From positions 1 to 64,000 of the forward strand of contig JAUMZD010000007.1 of assembly GCA_030528325.1 (NCBI GenBank): a DNA stretch of 64,000 bases, read 5' to 3'. The stretch's first letter is position 1. Each line of letters starts with the position of its first letter. Source of the stretch: Lautropia sp. (GTDB lineage Bacteria; Pseudomonadota; Gammaproteobacteria; Burkholderiales; Burkholderiaceae_E). Shown here one piece after another: positions 18,972-26,720 of this stretch. The notes under the pieces were generated by a model. The model made no database searches. It worked only from the letters and a program-made list of their open reading frames with translations, and was not told where the DNA came from. A program made the position numbers and the translations under genes.

Positions 18972-20855
18972 ATGCGATATGCCGACATCTATCGTGAGTG
19001 GCAGAATGATCCGGAAGCCTTCTGGATGAAGGCTTCACAGGCCATCGACTGGATCGAACCCCCGAGCCGGGCACTCTTCGATGAAGAAGCGCCGTTTTAC
19101 GAGTGGTTCAGTGATGGCCAGATGAACCTGTGCTGGAACTGCATCGACCGGCATGTGGAGAACGGCCGGGGCGATCAGGTTGCCATCGTCCATGAAAGCC
19201 CGATCACGCTGACGACCCGGGGCATCACCTACGCCCAGCTGCAGAAACGTGTCGCCACGCTGGCAGGTGCCTTGCGGGCAAAAGGCGTCGAAAAAGGTGA
19301 TCGCGTCATCATCTACATGCCGATGGTGCCGGAAGCGCTGGAGGCCATGCTGGCCTGCGCAAGACTCGGCGCCATCCACTCGGTCGTCTTCGGCGGATTT
19401 GCAGCACGCGAACTGGCCACCCGCATCGACGATTGCCAGCCCAAAGCCGTGATCGCGGCCTCATGTGGGCTTGAACCGAAGCGAATCGTGCCCTACAAGC
19501 CGCTGCTTGACGAAGCACTGGAACATGCAAAGCATCAGCCCGATTTCTGCGTGATCTTTCAGCGCGAGGAACTGGCGGCACATCTGGTCGAGGGAAGGGA
19601 TGTGGCCTGGCACAGCTTCCAGTATGGTGTGGAGCCTGCTGACTGCGTGCCGGTGGAAGGTAATCACCCTTCCTACATCCTGTACACCTCCGGCACCACC
19701 GGTCAGCCCAAGGGGGTGGTACGCCACACGGCCGGACAGGCCGTGGCACTGGCCTGGTCGATGAAGGCAATCTTCAACATCGACCCGGGCGACCGGTTCT
19801 GGGCCGCCTCGGACGTAGGCTGGGTCGTCGGGCACAGTTATATCTGCTATGGCCCCTTACTGGTTGGGGCCACGACACTGGTGTTCGAAGGCAAGCCCGT
19901 AGGCACACCCCATGCGGGCGTCTACTGGCGAACCATCCAGAATCACCGGATCAAGAGTTTCTTCACGGCACCCACGGCCATCCGTGCCATCCGGCGCGAC
20001 GATCCGAATGGCGAATGGGTGAAGAAATACAAACTGCACAAGCTGCAGGCCATCTTCCTGGCCGGCGAACGTGCGGATCCGGACACCATTGCGTGGGCCG
20101 AACAGCATCTGGGTGTGCCCGTCATCGACCACTGGTGGCAGACCGAGACCGGCTGGCCCGTCACGGCCAATCCGCTCGGCATCGAGCGGCTGCCGACGAA
20201 ACCGGGCAGCCCCTTCGTGCCGATGCCGGGCTACGATGTTCAGGTGCTCGACGAACATGGCGAGCCGATGCCCCCGGGAGAGCTGGGAGCCATTGCGATC
20301 CGCCTGCCACTGCCGCCAGGTACGCTGCCCACCCTGTGGCAGGCCCGGGAGCGTTTCCTGAAAAGTTACCTGAACCGCTATCCCGGCTGGTACGAAACCG
20401 GGGATGCCGGCTACATCGACGAGGACGGGTATGTGTTCATCATGTCCCGCACGGATGACGTGATCAACGCCGCGGGGCACCGCCTGTCGACAGGGGCCAT
20501 GGAAGAAGTGCTGCTGTCGCACCCGGACGTGGCCGAATGTGCCGTGATCGGTGTCTCCGATGAACTGAAAGGCCAGGTACCGGTTGGTCTGCTGTGCCTG
20601 AACCGCGGCACGACGACCGACCCTACCGAGGTGGCCCAGGCCTGCATCCAGATGATTCGCGATCAGATCGGGCCGGTGGCCGCCTTCAAGGATGCCCTCG
20701 TCGTCGAGCGCCTGCCAAAGACCCGCTCGGGCAAGATCCTCCGCTCGACGATGGTGAAAATCGCCGACGGGCAAAGCGTCAGCGTACCGGCCACCATCGA
20801 CGACCCTGCCGTGCTGGACGAAATCGCCGAGGCGCTGAGAAGGCTCAAGCGCTGA
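18972..20855 (+). CDS. prpE: Propionyl-CoA synthetase
   Basis: A 627-residue AMP-forming acyl-CoA synthetase. The N-terminal MRYADIYREWQNDPEAFW and DRHVENGRGDQVAIVHESP are typical of PrpE/ACSS3 proteins. The ATP-binding P-loop is YTSGTTGQPKGVVR, the adenylate-binding motif is WWQTETGWP, and the hinge region YETGDAGYIDEDGYVFIMSRTDDVINAAGHRLSTG and the C-terminal acetylation-site lysine motif PKTRSGKILR are intact. The enzyme activates propionate (and more slowly acetate) to the CoA ester via an acyl-AMP. The ribosome site AGGAGA precedes the ATG. Such enzymes are switched off when the PKTRSGK lysine is acetylated; a Pat-type acetyltransferase gene lies at 55,296. Confidence 0.93.
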   Translation: MRYADIYREWQNDPEAFWMKASQAIDWIEPPSRALFDEEAPFYEWFSDGQMNLCWNCIDRHVENGRGDQVAIVHESPITLTTRGITYAQLQKRVATLAGALRAKGVEKGDRVIIYMPMVPEALEAMLACARLGAIHSVVFGGFAARELATRIDDCQPKAVIAASCGLEPKRIVPYKPLLDEALEHAKHQPDFCVIFQREELAAHLVEGRDVAWHSFQYGVEPADCVPVEGNHPSYILYTSGTTGQPKGVVRHTAGQAVALAWSMKAIFNIDPGDRFWAASDVGWVVGHSYICYGPLLVGATTLVFEGKPVGTPHAGVYWRTIQNHRIKSFFTAPTAIRAIRRDDPNGEWVKKYKLHKLQAIFLAGERADPDTIAWAEQHLGVPVIDHWWQTETGWPVTANPLGIERLPTKPGSPFVPMPGYDVQVLDEHGEPMPPGELGAIAIRLPLPPGTLPTLWQARERFLKSYLNRYPGWYETGDAGYIDEDGYVFIMSRTDDVINAAGHRLSTGAMEEVLLSHPDVAECAVIGVSDELKGQVPVGLLCLNRGTTTDPTEVAQACIQMIRDQIGPVAAFKDALVVERLPKTRSGKILRSTMVKIADGQSVSVPATIDDPAVLDEIAEALRRLKR

Positions 20856-20905
20856 GGATCGGCTGAAACCCTGTCCCGCAAGCAACCGGTGGCGACGGGC
20901 TGACG

Positions 20906-21083
20906 CTAGAGCGTGTTATGCACTTATTCGTCCCCGCGAAAGCCCCTCTGGGCATGCAGAACAAAGCGCCAAGCCCGCAGAATCCTCAATGGCTTCAAGG
21001 GGTTGGCAACGGTGCGCCAGTATGTAAGGCGCACGAAGCTCGCGCCCAGAGGGGCTTCCCCTTCGGGGTGGCCCATTCCGGCG
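20906..21083. repeat. Family A repeat, extended copy between prpE and a convergent gene
   Basis: The core runs from CTAGAGCGTG (20906) through TTATTCGTCCCCGCG. GCCCCTCTGGGC (20942-20953) is mirrored by GCCCAGAGGGGC (near 21,045-21,056), followed by TTCCCCTTCGGGGTGGCC, which resembles the start of the window. The unit is therefore about 175 bp with internal inverted repeats. Confidence 0.75.
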
Positions 21084-21086
21084 CTT

Positions 21087-22595
21087 TCAGCCATGCTCCA
21101 CCGAGTTGACCAGCTGCAGCAGGACCCGGTTGGTGAGCCCATTCGCCTCCCAGTGCGGCATGTGGCCCACGTCGGCCAGCAGATGCAGGGCAGCCTCCGA
21201 CGGAGCGTTCAGCACATGCCGCCAGGGCATCACACCGTCCTCGCGCCCCTGGATGATCACGATCGGGCAAGCCAGTCGGGGCAGGTCTTCGCGGATCGAG
21301 TTGTGCTGCAATCCATCGTCCGGGCCCACGGCTTCGTCGATCAATGCCCGCAATTGGGGCCTGGCAGCCTCGATGCGCTTCAGCATCAAGCGAAGATAGG
21401 TACTGGAAACCCGTTGCTGTTTCACGGTCAGATAGGACAGGGCCTCGGCCAACTCCCGATCATCGGTTGCCGCCATCACTTCCTCAAGGAAGGTGTTGTT
21501 CACCTCCCGACCCAGGCCAGCCGGTGCCAGCAGGGCCAACCCCTTGACGCCCAGAGCCGGATCGGCAGCCAGCCGCGTCGCCACGACCGCCCCGAAGGAA
21601 TGTCCGACCAGCACCAGCGAGGGCCAGGCGCCCGCCAGCAGCGCCTCACGGATGCAATCCACCACGTCAGCCATCGTGGCGACCCTGGCATAGCTGCCCC
21701 CATGGCCTGGCAGGTCGAAGGCCAGCACGTTCAGACCGGCACGGTTCAGGTTCAGGGCGGTCGCGGCCCAGACGTCGCTGTCTCCGAAGAGGCCGTGAAA
21801 CAGGACGACCGTTGGCCGACGGACGGCCTCCCCCTCTGCTGCCGGCCACACTTTCAGGTGCAACGATCCGTACCGGGTGTCCACCGAACGATGCTCGACA
21901 GGATTGGAAGGCACGCGCATGCCCGCAGGTGCAGGCTGGGCTGCCTGTACCGCCGAGGCCGCGCTCATCGGCACGGGTCGCTGCCCCGCGAACAGCACCT
22001 GGCCTTCGATGCCTGCGGTATCCGACACGGGGCTCGAACACCCTTCGGACGTCAACGGGATCGATGAGCATTCGTTTTGGGCATTCCCGGTGTCATCGAC
22101 CTGACGCTGCACGAAAACCACATCCAGCCAGCGGCCGAACTTGCGCCCCACCTGTGGTAACACCCCCACCTGCCTGAATCCGAGCTGCTCGTGCAGCCGC
22201 AGCGAAGCGGTATTGGCCGCATCGATGACACCGATCATCATGTGGACTTCCATGGCCCGTGCCTGCACCAGCAACGCATCCAGCAAGGCACGCCCCAGCC
22301 CCTGACGGTACTGATCCCGCCGCACATGCACGCTGTGCTCCACCGTATGACGATAGCCCGGCCATGCTCTCCGGAAAAAACCGAAGGAAGCCACCCCCAG
22401 CACCTCGCCTCCCCGGTCGGCCACCAGAACCGGGAAGCCATCCTGCCGTCGGGCCCGCAGCCACTCGCGCCGCTCATCCAGGGTGACCGGCACCTCGGTA
22501 TAGACGGCATCGGAATGCAGAACCAGATCGTTGAAGATCGCCAGAATGGCAGGCAGATCGGCCTCGGAGGCCATGCGGATCTCGAAAGCAGTCAT
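21087..22595 (-). CDS. Natural fusion: GNAT acetyltransferase plus alpha/beta hydrolase
   Basis: Starting at the ATG at 22595 the frame encodes 502 residues. Residues 1-168 are a phosphinothricin-acetyltransferase-like GNAT domain: IRMASEADLPAILAIFNDLV, YTEVPVTLDERREW, the acetyl-CoA loop YRQGLGRALL (96-105) and IDAANTASLRLHEQLGF. A 60-80 residue Ser/Ala/Pro-rich linker follows. Residues about 238-500 are an alpha/beta hydrolase: oxyanion strand VVLFHGLFGDS, nucleophile elbow GHSFG with Ser333, acid near GREDGVMP and histidine in VGHMPHWE. The hydrolase half resembles AcoC-type enzymes. No stop or good internal start separates the halves. One possibility is coupled acylation and deacylation; substrates are unknown. 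Confidence 0.78.
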   Translation of the reverse strand: MTAFEIRMASEADLPAILAIFNDLVLHSDAVYTEVPVTLDERREWLRARRQDGFPVLVADRGGEVLGVASFGFFRRAWPGYRHTVEHSVHVRRDQYRQGLGRALLDALLVQARAMEVHMMIGVIDAANTASLRLHEQLGFRQVGVLPQVGRKFGRWLDVVFVQRQVDDTGNAQNECSSIPLTSEGCSSPVSDTAGIEGQVLFAGQRPVPMSAASAVQAAQPAPAGMRVPSNPVEHRSVDTRYGSLHLKVWPAAEGEAVRRPTVVLFHGLFGDSDVWAATALNLNRAGLNVLAFDLPGHGGSYARVATMADVVDCIREALLAGAWPSLVLVGHSFGAVVATRLAADPALGVKGLALLAPAGLGREVNNTFLEEVMAATDDRELAEALSYLTVKQQRVSSTYLRLMLKRIEAARPQLRALIDEAVGPDDGLQHNSIREDLPRLACPIVIIQGREDGVMPWRHVLNAPSEAALHLLADVGHMPHWEANGLTNRVLLQLVNSVEHG

Positions 22596-22692
22596 ACGGG
22601 CAGCCGGCAAGCGTCTTGCAAAAGGCTTGATGCTACCGCGCCCGGGCCGCTCCCGGATCGTGTCATGGACTTGCCCTCCCCCACAAAAGCGC

Positions 22693-22722
22693 CTAGGAGC
22701 TTGGGCGCCATGACACGCTCCA
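22693..22722. repeat. Junction of family B end and family A end
   Basis: CTAGGAGCTTGGGCG (22693-22707), the tip of family B, is joined directly to CCATGACACGCTCCA (22708-22722), close to the tip of family A. It lies in the 303-bp divergent gap (22596-22898) between the GNAT-hydrolase and sigma-factor genes. I see no convincing promoter in the rest of that gap. Confidence 0.6.
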
Positions 22723-22898
22723 ACGGTCAGTGACACATCATTTGCCCATTTTTTCCTGCCCTGCCAGACCTTTGCCGGCATAATTCCCGCCGCAGTCCCT
22801 TGGAGGCCGGGCGGCAGATGGGGCGTCCTCGCCGCAACCGGCCGGCCCATCCCACACCCACCTTCCCTCACCCTTCCTCAACGATTCCCCTGCCATTG

Positions 22899-23477
22899 AT
22901 GAGCATTTCACAACAACTCGCCAGTTTCAGACCCCAGATGCTGTCATACGCCGGAAAGCAACTGGGAGACGATGACCTGGCCGAGGATGTGGTCCAGGAT
23001 GCCCTGGTCGCCGCACTGGATCGGGCAGATGCTTTCCGTGCCGAATCGGCTCTCAAGACCTGGGTGTTCGCCATCCTGAAGAACAAGATTGCCGATGCCC
23101 TGCGGGGACGATACCGGCGAGACCAGCACGAGGTACAGCTGGAAGAGGATCCGGACGGCGATTCACTGATCGAGGAGCTGTTTCTGGCGAACGGGCACTG
23201 GGCTCATGGCATGGGCCCCAGTGACCTTGGCACGCCGGAACAGCATGCACACAACCAGGAGTTCTGGACCATCTTTCAGCGCTGTCTCGACAATCTCCCG
23301 GGGCAGCAGGCACAGGTCTTTTTGATGCGAGAATATCTGGGTCTGAACGGCAAGGAGATTTGCGAGCAAACCCGGCTCAGCACCAGTAACATGAACGTGT
23401 GCTTGTATCGTGCCCGACTGAAGCTGCAGAAGTGCCTCCAGCTGCACTGGCTGGATGGAACCGGTGGGGGAAAGTGA
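22899..23477 (+). CDS. ECF-type RNA polymerase sigma factor
   Basis: The 192-residue protein has the sigma-70 group 4 layout. Region 2 is LSYAGKQLGDDDLAEDVVQDALVAALDRADAF followed by KTWVFAILKNKIADALR, the core-binding and -10 recognition helices. Region 4 is RCLDNLPGQQAQVFLMREYLGLNGKEICEQTRLSTSNMNVCLYRARLKLQKCL, a helix-turn-helix that reads the -35 element. I chose the ATG at 22899; the frame is open to 22800, but that extension is proline-rich and non-conserved. The zinc anti-sigma gene starts one base after its stop. The pair converges on the DoxX-MNIO operon, and small RpoE-like sigma/ZAS pairs next to DUF692 genes are known in Neisseria, so regulation of that operon is likely. Confidence 0.9.
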   Translation: MSISQQLASFRPQMLSYAGKQLGDDDLAEDVVQDALVAALDRADAFRAESALKTWVFAILKNKIADALRGRYRRDQHEVQLEEDPDGDSLIEELFLANGHWAHGMGPSDLGTPEQHAHNQEFWTIFQRCLDNLPGQQAQVFLMREYLGLNGKEICEQTRLSTSNMNVCLYRARLKLQKCLQLHWLDGTGGGK

Positions 23478-23478
23478 C

Positions 23479-23751
23479 ATGAAAAACCAGAAATGCCTTC
23501 GAACCACCCAGCTTGTGTCGATGGAACAGGAAGCGGAGTTGTCGCTGCAGGAACGCCTGACCATGCGCCTTCACCTGCTGGCCTGCGCTGACTGCCGGAA
23601 TTTCAGGAAAAACGCTGCTTCGCTTCGTCGGATCATGCGGCGCTATGCCAGCGGTGACGAAGCCTCGACAAGCACGTTCAATTTCCCTGCCTCAACCGCC
23701 GCTGAAGGCAACGGGCAGCCCCATCACGAAAAGGATGCTGACCGACGCTGA
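23479..23751 (+). CDS. Zinc-finger anti-sigma factor (zf-HC2/ZAS type)
   Basis: The 90-residue protein begins at the ATG at 23479, one base after the sigma-factor stop, so translation is probably coupled. It holds the anti-sigma zinc site: Cys6 near the N-terminus, then H32-x3-C36-x2-C39 in HLLACADC, flanked by helices. There is no membrane segment, so it is a soluble, ChrR/MseR-like cytoplasmic sensor rather than a transmembrane RseA type. The C-terminal 35 residues are low-complexity. Such proteins hold an ECF sigma factor inactive until oxidation or metal loss opens the zinc site. Confidence 0.85.
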   Translation: MKNQKCLRTTQLVSMEQEAELSLQERLTMRLHLLACADCRNFRKNAASLRRIMRRYASGDEASTSTFNFPASTAAEGNGQPHHEKDADRR

Positions 23752-23760
23752 TCCTGTTAC

Positions 23761-23784
23761 GCCACATGCCAGAGGGCATGTGGC
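23761..23784 (+). terminator. Hairpin after the sigma/anti-sigma operon
   Basis: GCCACATGCC and GGCATGTGGC form a perfect 10-bp stem with an AGAG loop, 10 bp after the anti-sigma stop. It lacks a T-run, so termination strength is uncertain. Confidence 0.55.
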
Positions 23785-23934
23785 ATCAGGCTGACCAGAA
23801 CCCTGTCCCAGACTGCGTGACCGAAACGATCATCCCGTCAGGCAAAAGCACATCGGCCGAAGCCCGGAGACCTCAACCTGAAACCGCCCCAACGGCAGGC
23901 TGCATGCCCAAGCTCCTGAGGGCTTCATCAACGA

Positions 23935-23964
23935 CGAAAGGCCGGGCGTGAAACACCCCGGCCT
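23935..23964 (-). terminator. Terminator of the EGKCG-peptide/MNIO/DoxX operon
   Basis: On the minus strand AGGCCGGG (23964-23957) pairs with CCCGGCCT (23946-23939), followed by TTCGTCG. It lies 25 bp after the DoxX stop. The T-run is short. Confidence 0.5.
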
Positions 23965-23989
23965 GCTCACAACGAACTACCCGCCCCTG

Positions 23990-24496
23990 TCAACGGCGAG
24001 CAGGGATCAGCCAGTTGATCAATGCATCGATGCTCAGCCGGCCCGGGCCATAGAAAATCAGGGGCCAAAGCATCGTCATGAAGATCAGCGGCAGCTTGAA
24101 GTTGCCGTATCCCTTGTTGGTGATGACGTAACCACGCCACAGCTCGGCAAAAGAGCGCCACTGCTCCGGCATATGCACAGCAGCCGTTGCCACGATGGTC
24201 AGCACCAGCAGGCTGAAGGCGAAGAAGCGGGTGCCGACCCCCAGGATCAGCGCGATGCCGCCGATGATCTCGAACCACATGGCAAGCCACCAGCTGAGTT
24301 CGATCGGCAACAAGTTGAACGGAAAAATGAACTTGTCCTGGATGCTGCCGAACCAGTTCTCCCCACCCAGTTTTTCCAGCCCCGCCTCCAGAAACTCCCA
24401 CCCGACCAGCACCCGCAGGAAAAGCAGCGCAACCCAGGGGGCCGCCTCGTTCAGCGTCGAGCGGAACGCACATACACGATGGCAAATACTATTCAT
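23990..24496 (-). CDS. DoxX family membrane protein of the MNIO operon
   Basis: A 168-residue inner-membrane protein; the start is at the ATG at 24496, 22 bp after the preceding stop. It has four hydrophobic helices: APWVALLFLRVLVGWEFLEAG, LSWWLAMWFEIIGGIALILG, FFAFSLLVLTIVATAAVHM, and PLIFMTMLWPLIF. The RVLVGWEFLEAGLEKL and GFGNF/GYGNFKLP-like features are typical of DoxX/DoxD proteins. DoxX members recur at the end of DUF692-DUF2063 operons (BufD position in bufferin clusters). Their role there is unproven; electron transfer to or from quinone, or membrane anchoring of the maturation complex, has been suggested. Confidence 0.85.
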   Translation of the reverse strand: MNSICHRVCAFRSTLNEAAPWVALLFLRVLVGWEFLEAGLEKLGGENWFGSIQDKFIFPFNLLPIELSWWLAMWFEIIGGIALILGVGTRFFAFSLLVLTIVATAAVHMPEQWRSFAELWRGYVITNKGYGNFKLPLIFMTMLWPLIFYGPGRLSIDALINWLIPARR

Positions 24497-24518
24497 CAAG
24501 ACTCTCGAAAATGCTTCA

Positions 24519-25265
24519 TCAACGGACAGCTGGTGACTGCTCCTTGAGCAGCTCCTCAGCCAGCCACTGCGCACGCAACTTGCTGGTTTCTTCCCGCAGC
24601 GCCTCAGGTGTCATCTGCCAGGCATCGGCCAGCACCTGCTCTGCTGCCTGCCAGTCACAGCCGTTCAGCTTGAGCAGGTGTAGCAACTGCGCCGCCGCGG
24701 GGGTAAGCATGCTGAAACGAACCTGATACAGGCGGTTCCTGAACACCGCCACGAAGATTGGCTGCTCGGGCACTTCGGCCGCATCGGGCGTGATCGTGTG
24801 AACCGGCCACTCATAGGCCTCGAGCTGGCAGCTCGGGTTCAGGGCCAGACCCTGCGGACCAAACTGAGGCGGCACGTCAGGCGCCGTATCAACGGCCAGC
24901 TCCACCCACTCATAGTGGGCGAGCGCCGCAAACCAGGGAGGCAACGCCGGATGCGGCATACACCCTTCCAGAAAAGCCACGAAAGCCTTGGGGATTTCGT
25001 GAAAGAAAGGGCTGTCATGCCAGACCGACTCGGCGAAGAAACGATCGATCAGCGCCTCCCAGCGCTCCGATGGCAGCGACTGGCGACAGATGGGAAAACA
25101 CTGATGGATGAAGCCGCCGATATTGTTGCGAAGCAGCTGGGCATAGGCCCCCATGCGACGCGCCGTCGTACCGGCTGGTCTGGCGACCGACTGGGGGGCT
25201 CTCAGATAGCTGGCCCACTCACTTTGCATCTGCGACAGCGAAGACACAGCAAGCTCGTTGTTCAT
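24519..25265 (-). CDS. DUF2063 partner protein of the MNIO enzyme (HvfC/BufC-like)
   Basis: The 248-residue protein begins at the ATG at 25265, a few bases after the MNIO stop at 25276. Its N-terminal half (about 12-105) is the DUF2063 domain: SQMQSEWASYLRAP, RRMGAYAQLLRNNIGGFIHQCFPICRQSL, FFAESVWHDSPFFHEIPKAFVAFL. The C-terminal half resembles the RRE-like/winged region of the HvfC family. In HvfABC and bufferin systems this partner binds the precursor peptide and presents it to the DUF692 enzyme; that role is inferred here from synteny and family. Confidence 0.88.
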   Translation of the reverse strand: MNNELAVSSLSQMQSEWASYLRAPQSVARPAGTTARRMGAYAQLLRNNIGGFIHQCFPICRQSLPSERWEALIDRFFAESVWHDSPFFHEIPKAFVAFLEGCMPHPALPPWFAALAHYEWVELAVDTAPDVPPQFGPQGLALNPSCQLEAYEWPVHTITPDAAEVPEQPIFVAVFRNRLYQVRFSMLTPAAAQLLHLLKLNGCDWQAAEQVLADAWQMTPEALREETSKLRAQWLAEELLKEQSPAVR

Positions 25266-25275
25266 GCCCCCTCCA

Positions 25276-26199
25276 TCAGGCGGTGCAGACCTGGGCTGCT
25301 TCAGCCAGCTCGGCACGCCTGTGGGCGTATCGTGCAGAGGCCTCGCGCTGCTTCTGGTCGATGATGCGCACTTCGTCCGCCAGCTCGGCCAACGGTGGAA
25401 AATTGAAGTCGCGCTCAAGGCATGACGGGATGGCCACCGGGTCGAGCCCTGCAGCGGCCAGCTCGTCATAGGTGAAATCCAGCAATTGCCACACCGGGTC
25501 GATCACCGGCATGCCATGGGTATCGATGATCAGCCCGTCCTCCTCGACATGGTGTCCTGCTACATGCAGGTAGCAGGTCTTGTCCAGCGGCAGCTGGCGC
25601 ATGTAGCCGTAGGGATCGAACTGGTGATTGCAACTGTTGACGTACACATTGTTGACATCGAGATGCAGCAGGCAACCCGCCTCCTTCACCACCGACGCAA
25701 CGAAGGTCGCATCATCCATCTCCGCGCCCTCGGGCGCAGCATAGTAGCTGGCATTCTCGATGCCGATCTGCTCACCCAGATAATCCTGTACCTGGGCAAC
25801 GCGCCGGGCTACATGGCGGACGGTCTCATAGGTGGCTGGCAGCGGCAACAGGTCATACAGATGACCTTCATGACCGCACCAGGACAGATGTTCGGTGTAC
25901 AGCGCGATACGGTAGGTTCGCATGAACGCCTTGACTTCAGCCAGCAGGCTCATGTCCAGCGGGTCGGAGCCGCCCAGGTTCAGTGACAGACCGTGGCAGG
26001 CCAGTGGACGAAACTCGCTGATGGCCCGCAGATCCCGGGAGAACTTGCCCCCGAGACGGCTCCAGTTCTCGGGCGCCACCTCGAAGAAGGCCACTGCCTC
26101 CAGGCCGCCCTCTTTCAGGGCATTCAATGTCTCTGGCAGCAAGCTGCGCCGCAACCCAAGTCCGGCCCGGTGCAGCGGTTTGGCGTCAGGATGGTTCAT
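25276..26199 (-). CDS. DUF692 multinuclear non-heme iron oxidase (MNIO; HvfB/BufB-like)
   Basis: The 307-residue enzyme (ATG 26199 behind GGTGA; a GTG at 26211 is also possible) is a TIM-barrel MNIO related to MbnB. Metal-ligand motifs are all visible: FFEVAPENW (E40), CHGLSLNLGG (H69), YTEHLSW (E103, H104), IENASYY (E148, N149), LDVNNVYVN (D181, N183, N184), LHVAGHH (H212) and IDTHG (D226, H228). MNIOs oxidise cysteines in ribosomal peptides, producing thiooxazoles or oxazolone/thioamide groups that bind copper. The substrate is almost certainly the EGKCG peptide encoded immediately upstream. The partner DUF2063 gene follows at once. Confidence 0.95.
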   Translation of the reverse strand: MNHPDAKPLHRAGLGLRRSLLPETLNALKEGGLEAVAFFEVAPENWSRLGGKFSRDLRAISEFRPLACHGLSLNLGGSDPLDMSLLAEVKAFMRTYRIALYTEHLSWCGHEGHLYDLLPLPATYETVRHVARRVAQVQDYLGEQIGIENASYYAAPEGAEMDDATFVASVVKEAGCLLHLDVNNVYVNSCNHQFDPYGYMRQLPLDKTCYLHVAGHHVEEDGLIIDTHGMPVIDPVWQLLDFTYDELAAAGLDPVAIPSCLERDFNFPPLAELADEVRIIDQKQREASARYAHRRAELAEAAQVCTA

Positions 26200-26335
26200 G
26201 ATTTTTTTCACCGGTTACGGGCATTCTGTTCTTGTGGCCCGTTCATGAGGAAGGATCGGGGCCGGCGGCCTCCCAGGCAGAGGATGCCTGCCCGACCCCG
26301 ATCCAGAGGAGAAGGAGAAAAACCGACGACTCAGG

Positions 26336-26378
26336 CATCGAGCCGATCGGCTCGATGGGCACCGGGCTCAGAGCCCGG
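26336..26378 (-). promoter_or_regulatory. Tandem hairpins between precursor peptide and MNIO genes
   Basis: On the minus-strand transcript CCGGGCTC/GAGCCCGG (26378-26362) is followed by a perfect 22-bp palindrome (26357-26336, arms CATCGAGCCGA/TCGGCTCGATG), then 13 nt later GGTTTTTC. They lie in the 222-bp gap after the precursor gene. Such hairpins typically protect the 3' end of an abundant upstream transcript or reduce read-through, and would raise precursor over enzyme. Confidence 0.55.
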
Positions 26379-26422
26379 CCATCCCGAAATCGGCACGGCC
26401 GGAACCATCACCCGGACGCACA

Positions 26423-26644
26423 TCAGCTACCGCACTTGCCCTCGCCGCACTTGCCTTCCTTGGACTTGTCGGCTTTCTTCTCATCGGCGCCGCACTTGCC
26501 TTCACCACATTTGCCTTCCTTGGCCTTGTCGGCTGCGGCGACCTGATAACCATCGGCCAGCGTCACGGCTGCAAAGGCGGGTGAACCCAGCAGGGCACCA
26601 GCAGCAACGGCACCCGAGAGCAGAGCAGCGAATTTCTTGTTCAT
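26423..26644 (-). CDS. EGKCG-repeat precursor peptide (HvfA/BufA2-like copper-binding RiPP precursor)
   Basis: The 73-residue peptide starts at the ATG at 26644 after GGAGTC. Residues 1-25 are a Sec signal (LSGAVAAGALLGSPAFA). The mature part is charged and low-complexity, with all four cysteines in EGKCG motifs arranged as two tandem pairs: 43-52 and 63-72, separated by ADEKKADKSK. EGKCG is the motif modified by DUF692 MNIOs in HvfA-type peptides, giving a secreted copper-binding product. It is the first gene of the operon, so the modified peptide is probably exported to the periplasm to bind excess copper. Modification and metal have not been shown for this sequence. Confidence 0.93.
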   Translation of the reverse strand: MNKKFAALLSGAVAAGALLGSPAFAAVTLADGYQVAAADKAKEGKCGEGKCGADEKKADKSKEGKCGEGKCGS

Positions 26645-26720
26645 CAAAGAGACTCCAAAAGAGGTTTGAGATTGTGTTTGGTGAAATTCCGCAGCCACTC
26701 CGTGCTGCGTTACCCCTTTT

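Noticed and set aside
20918-21109. Small open frame starting MHLFVPAKAP, also seen near 62,197 and 12,961
   Set aside because: It arises wherever the family A core is read in this frame. The downstream amino acids differ completely between copies, and there is no ribosome site.
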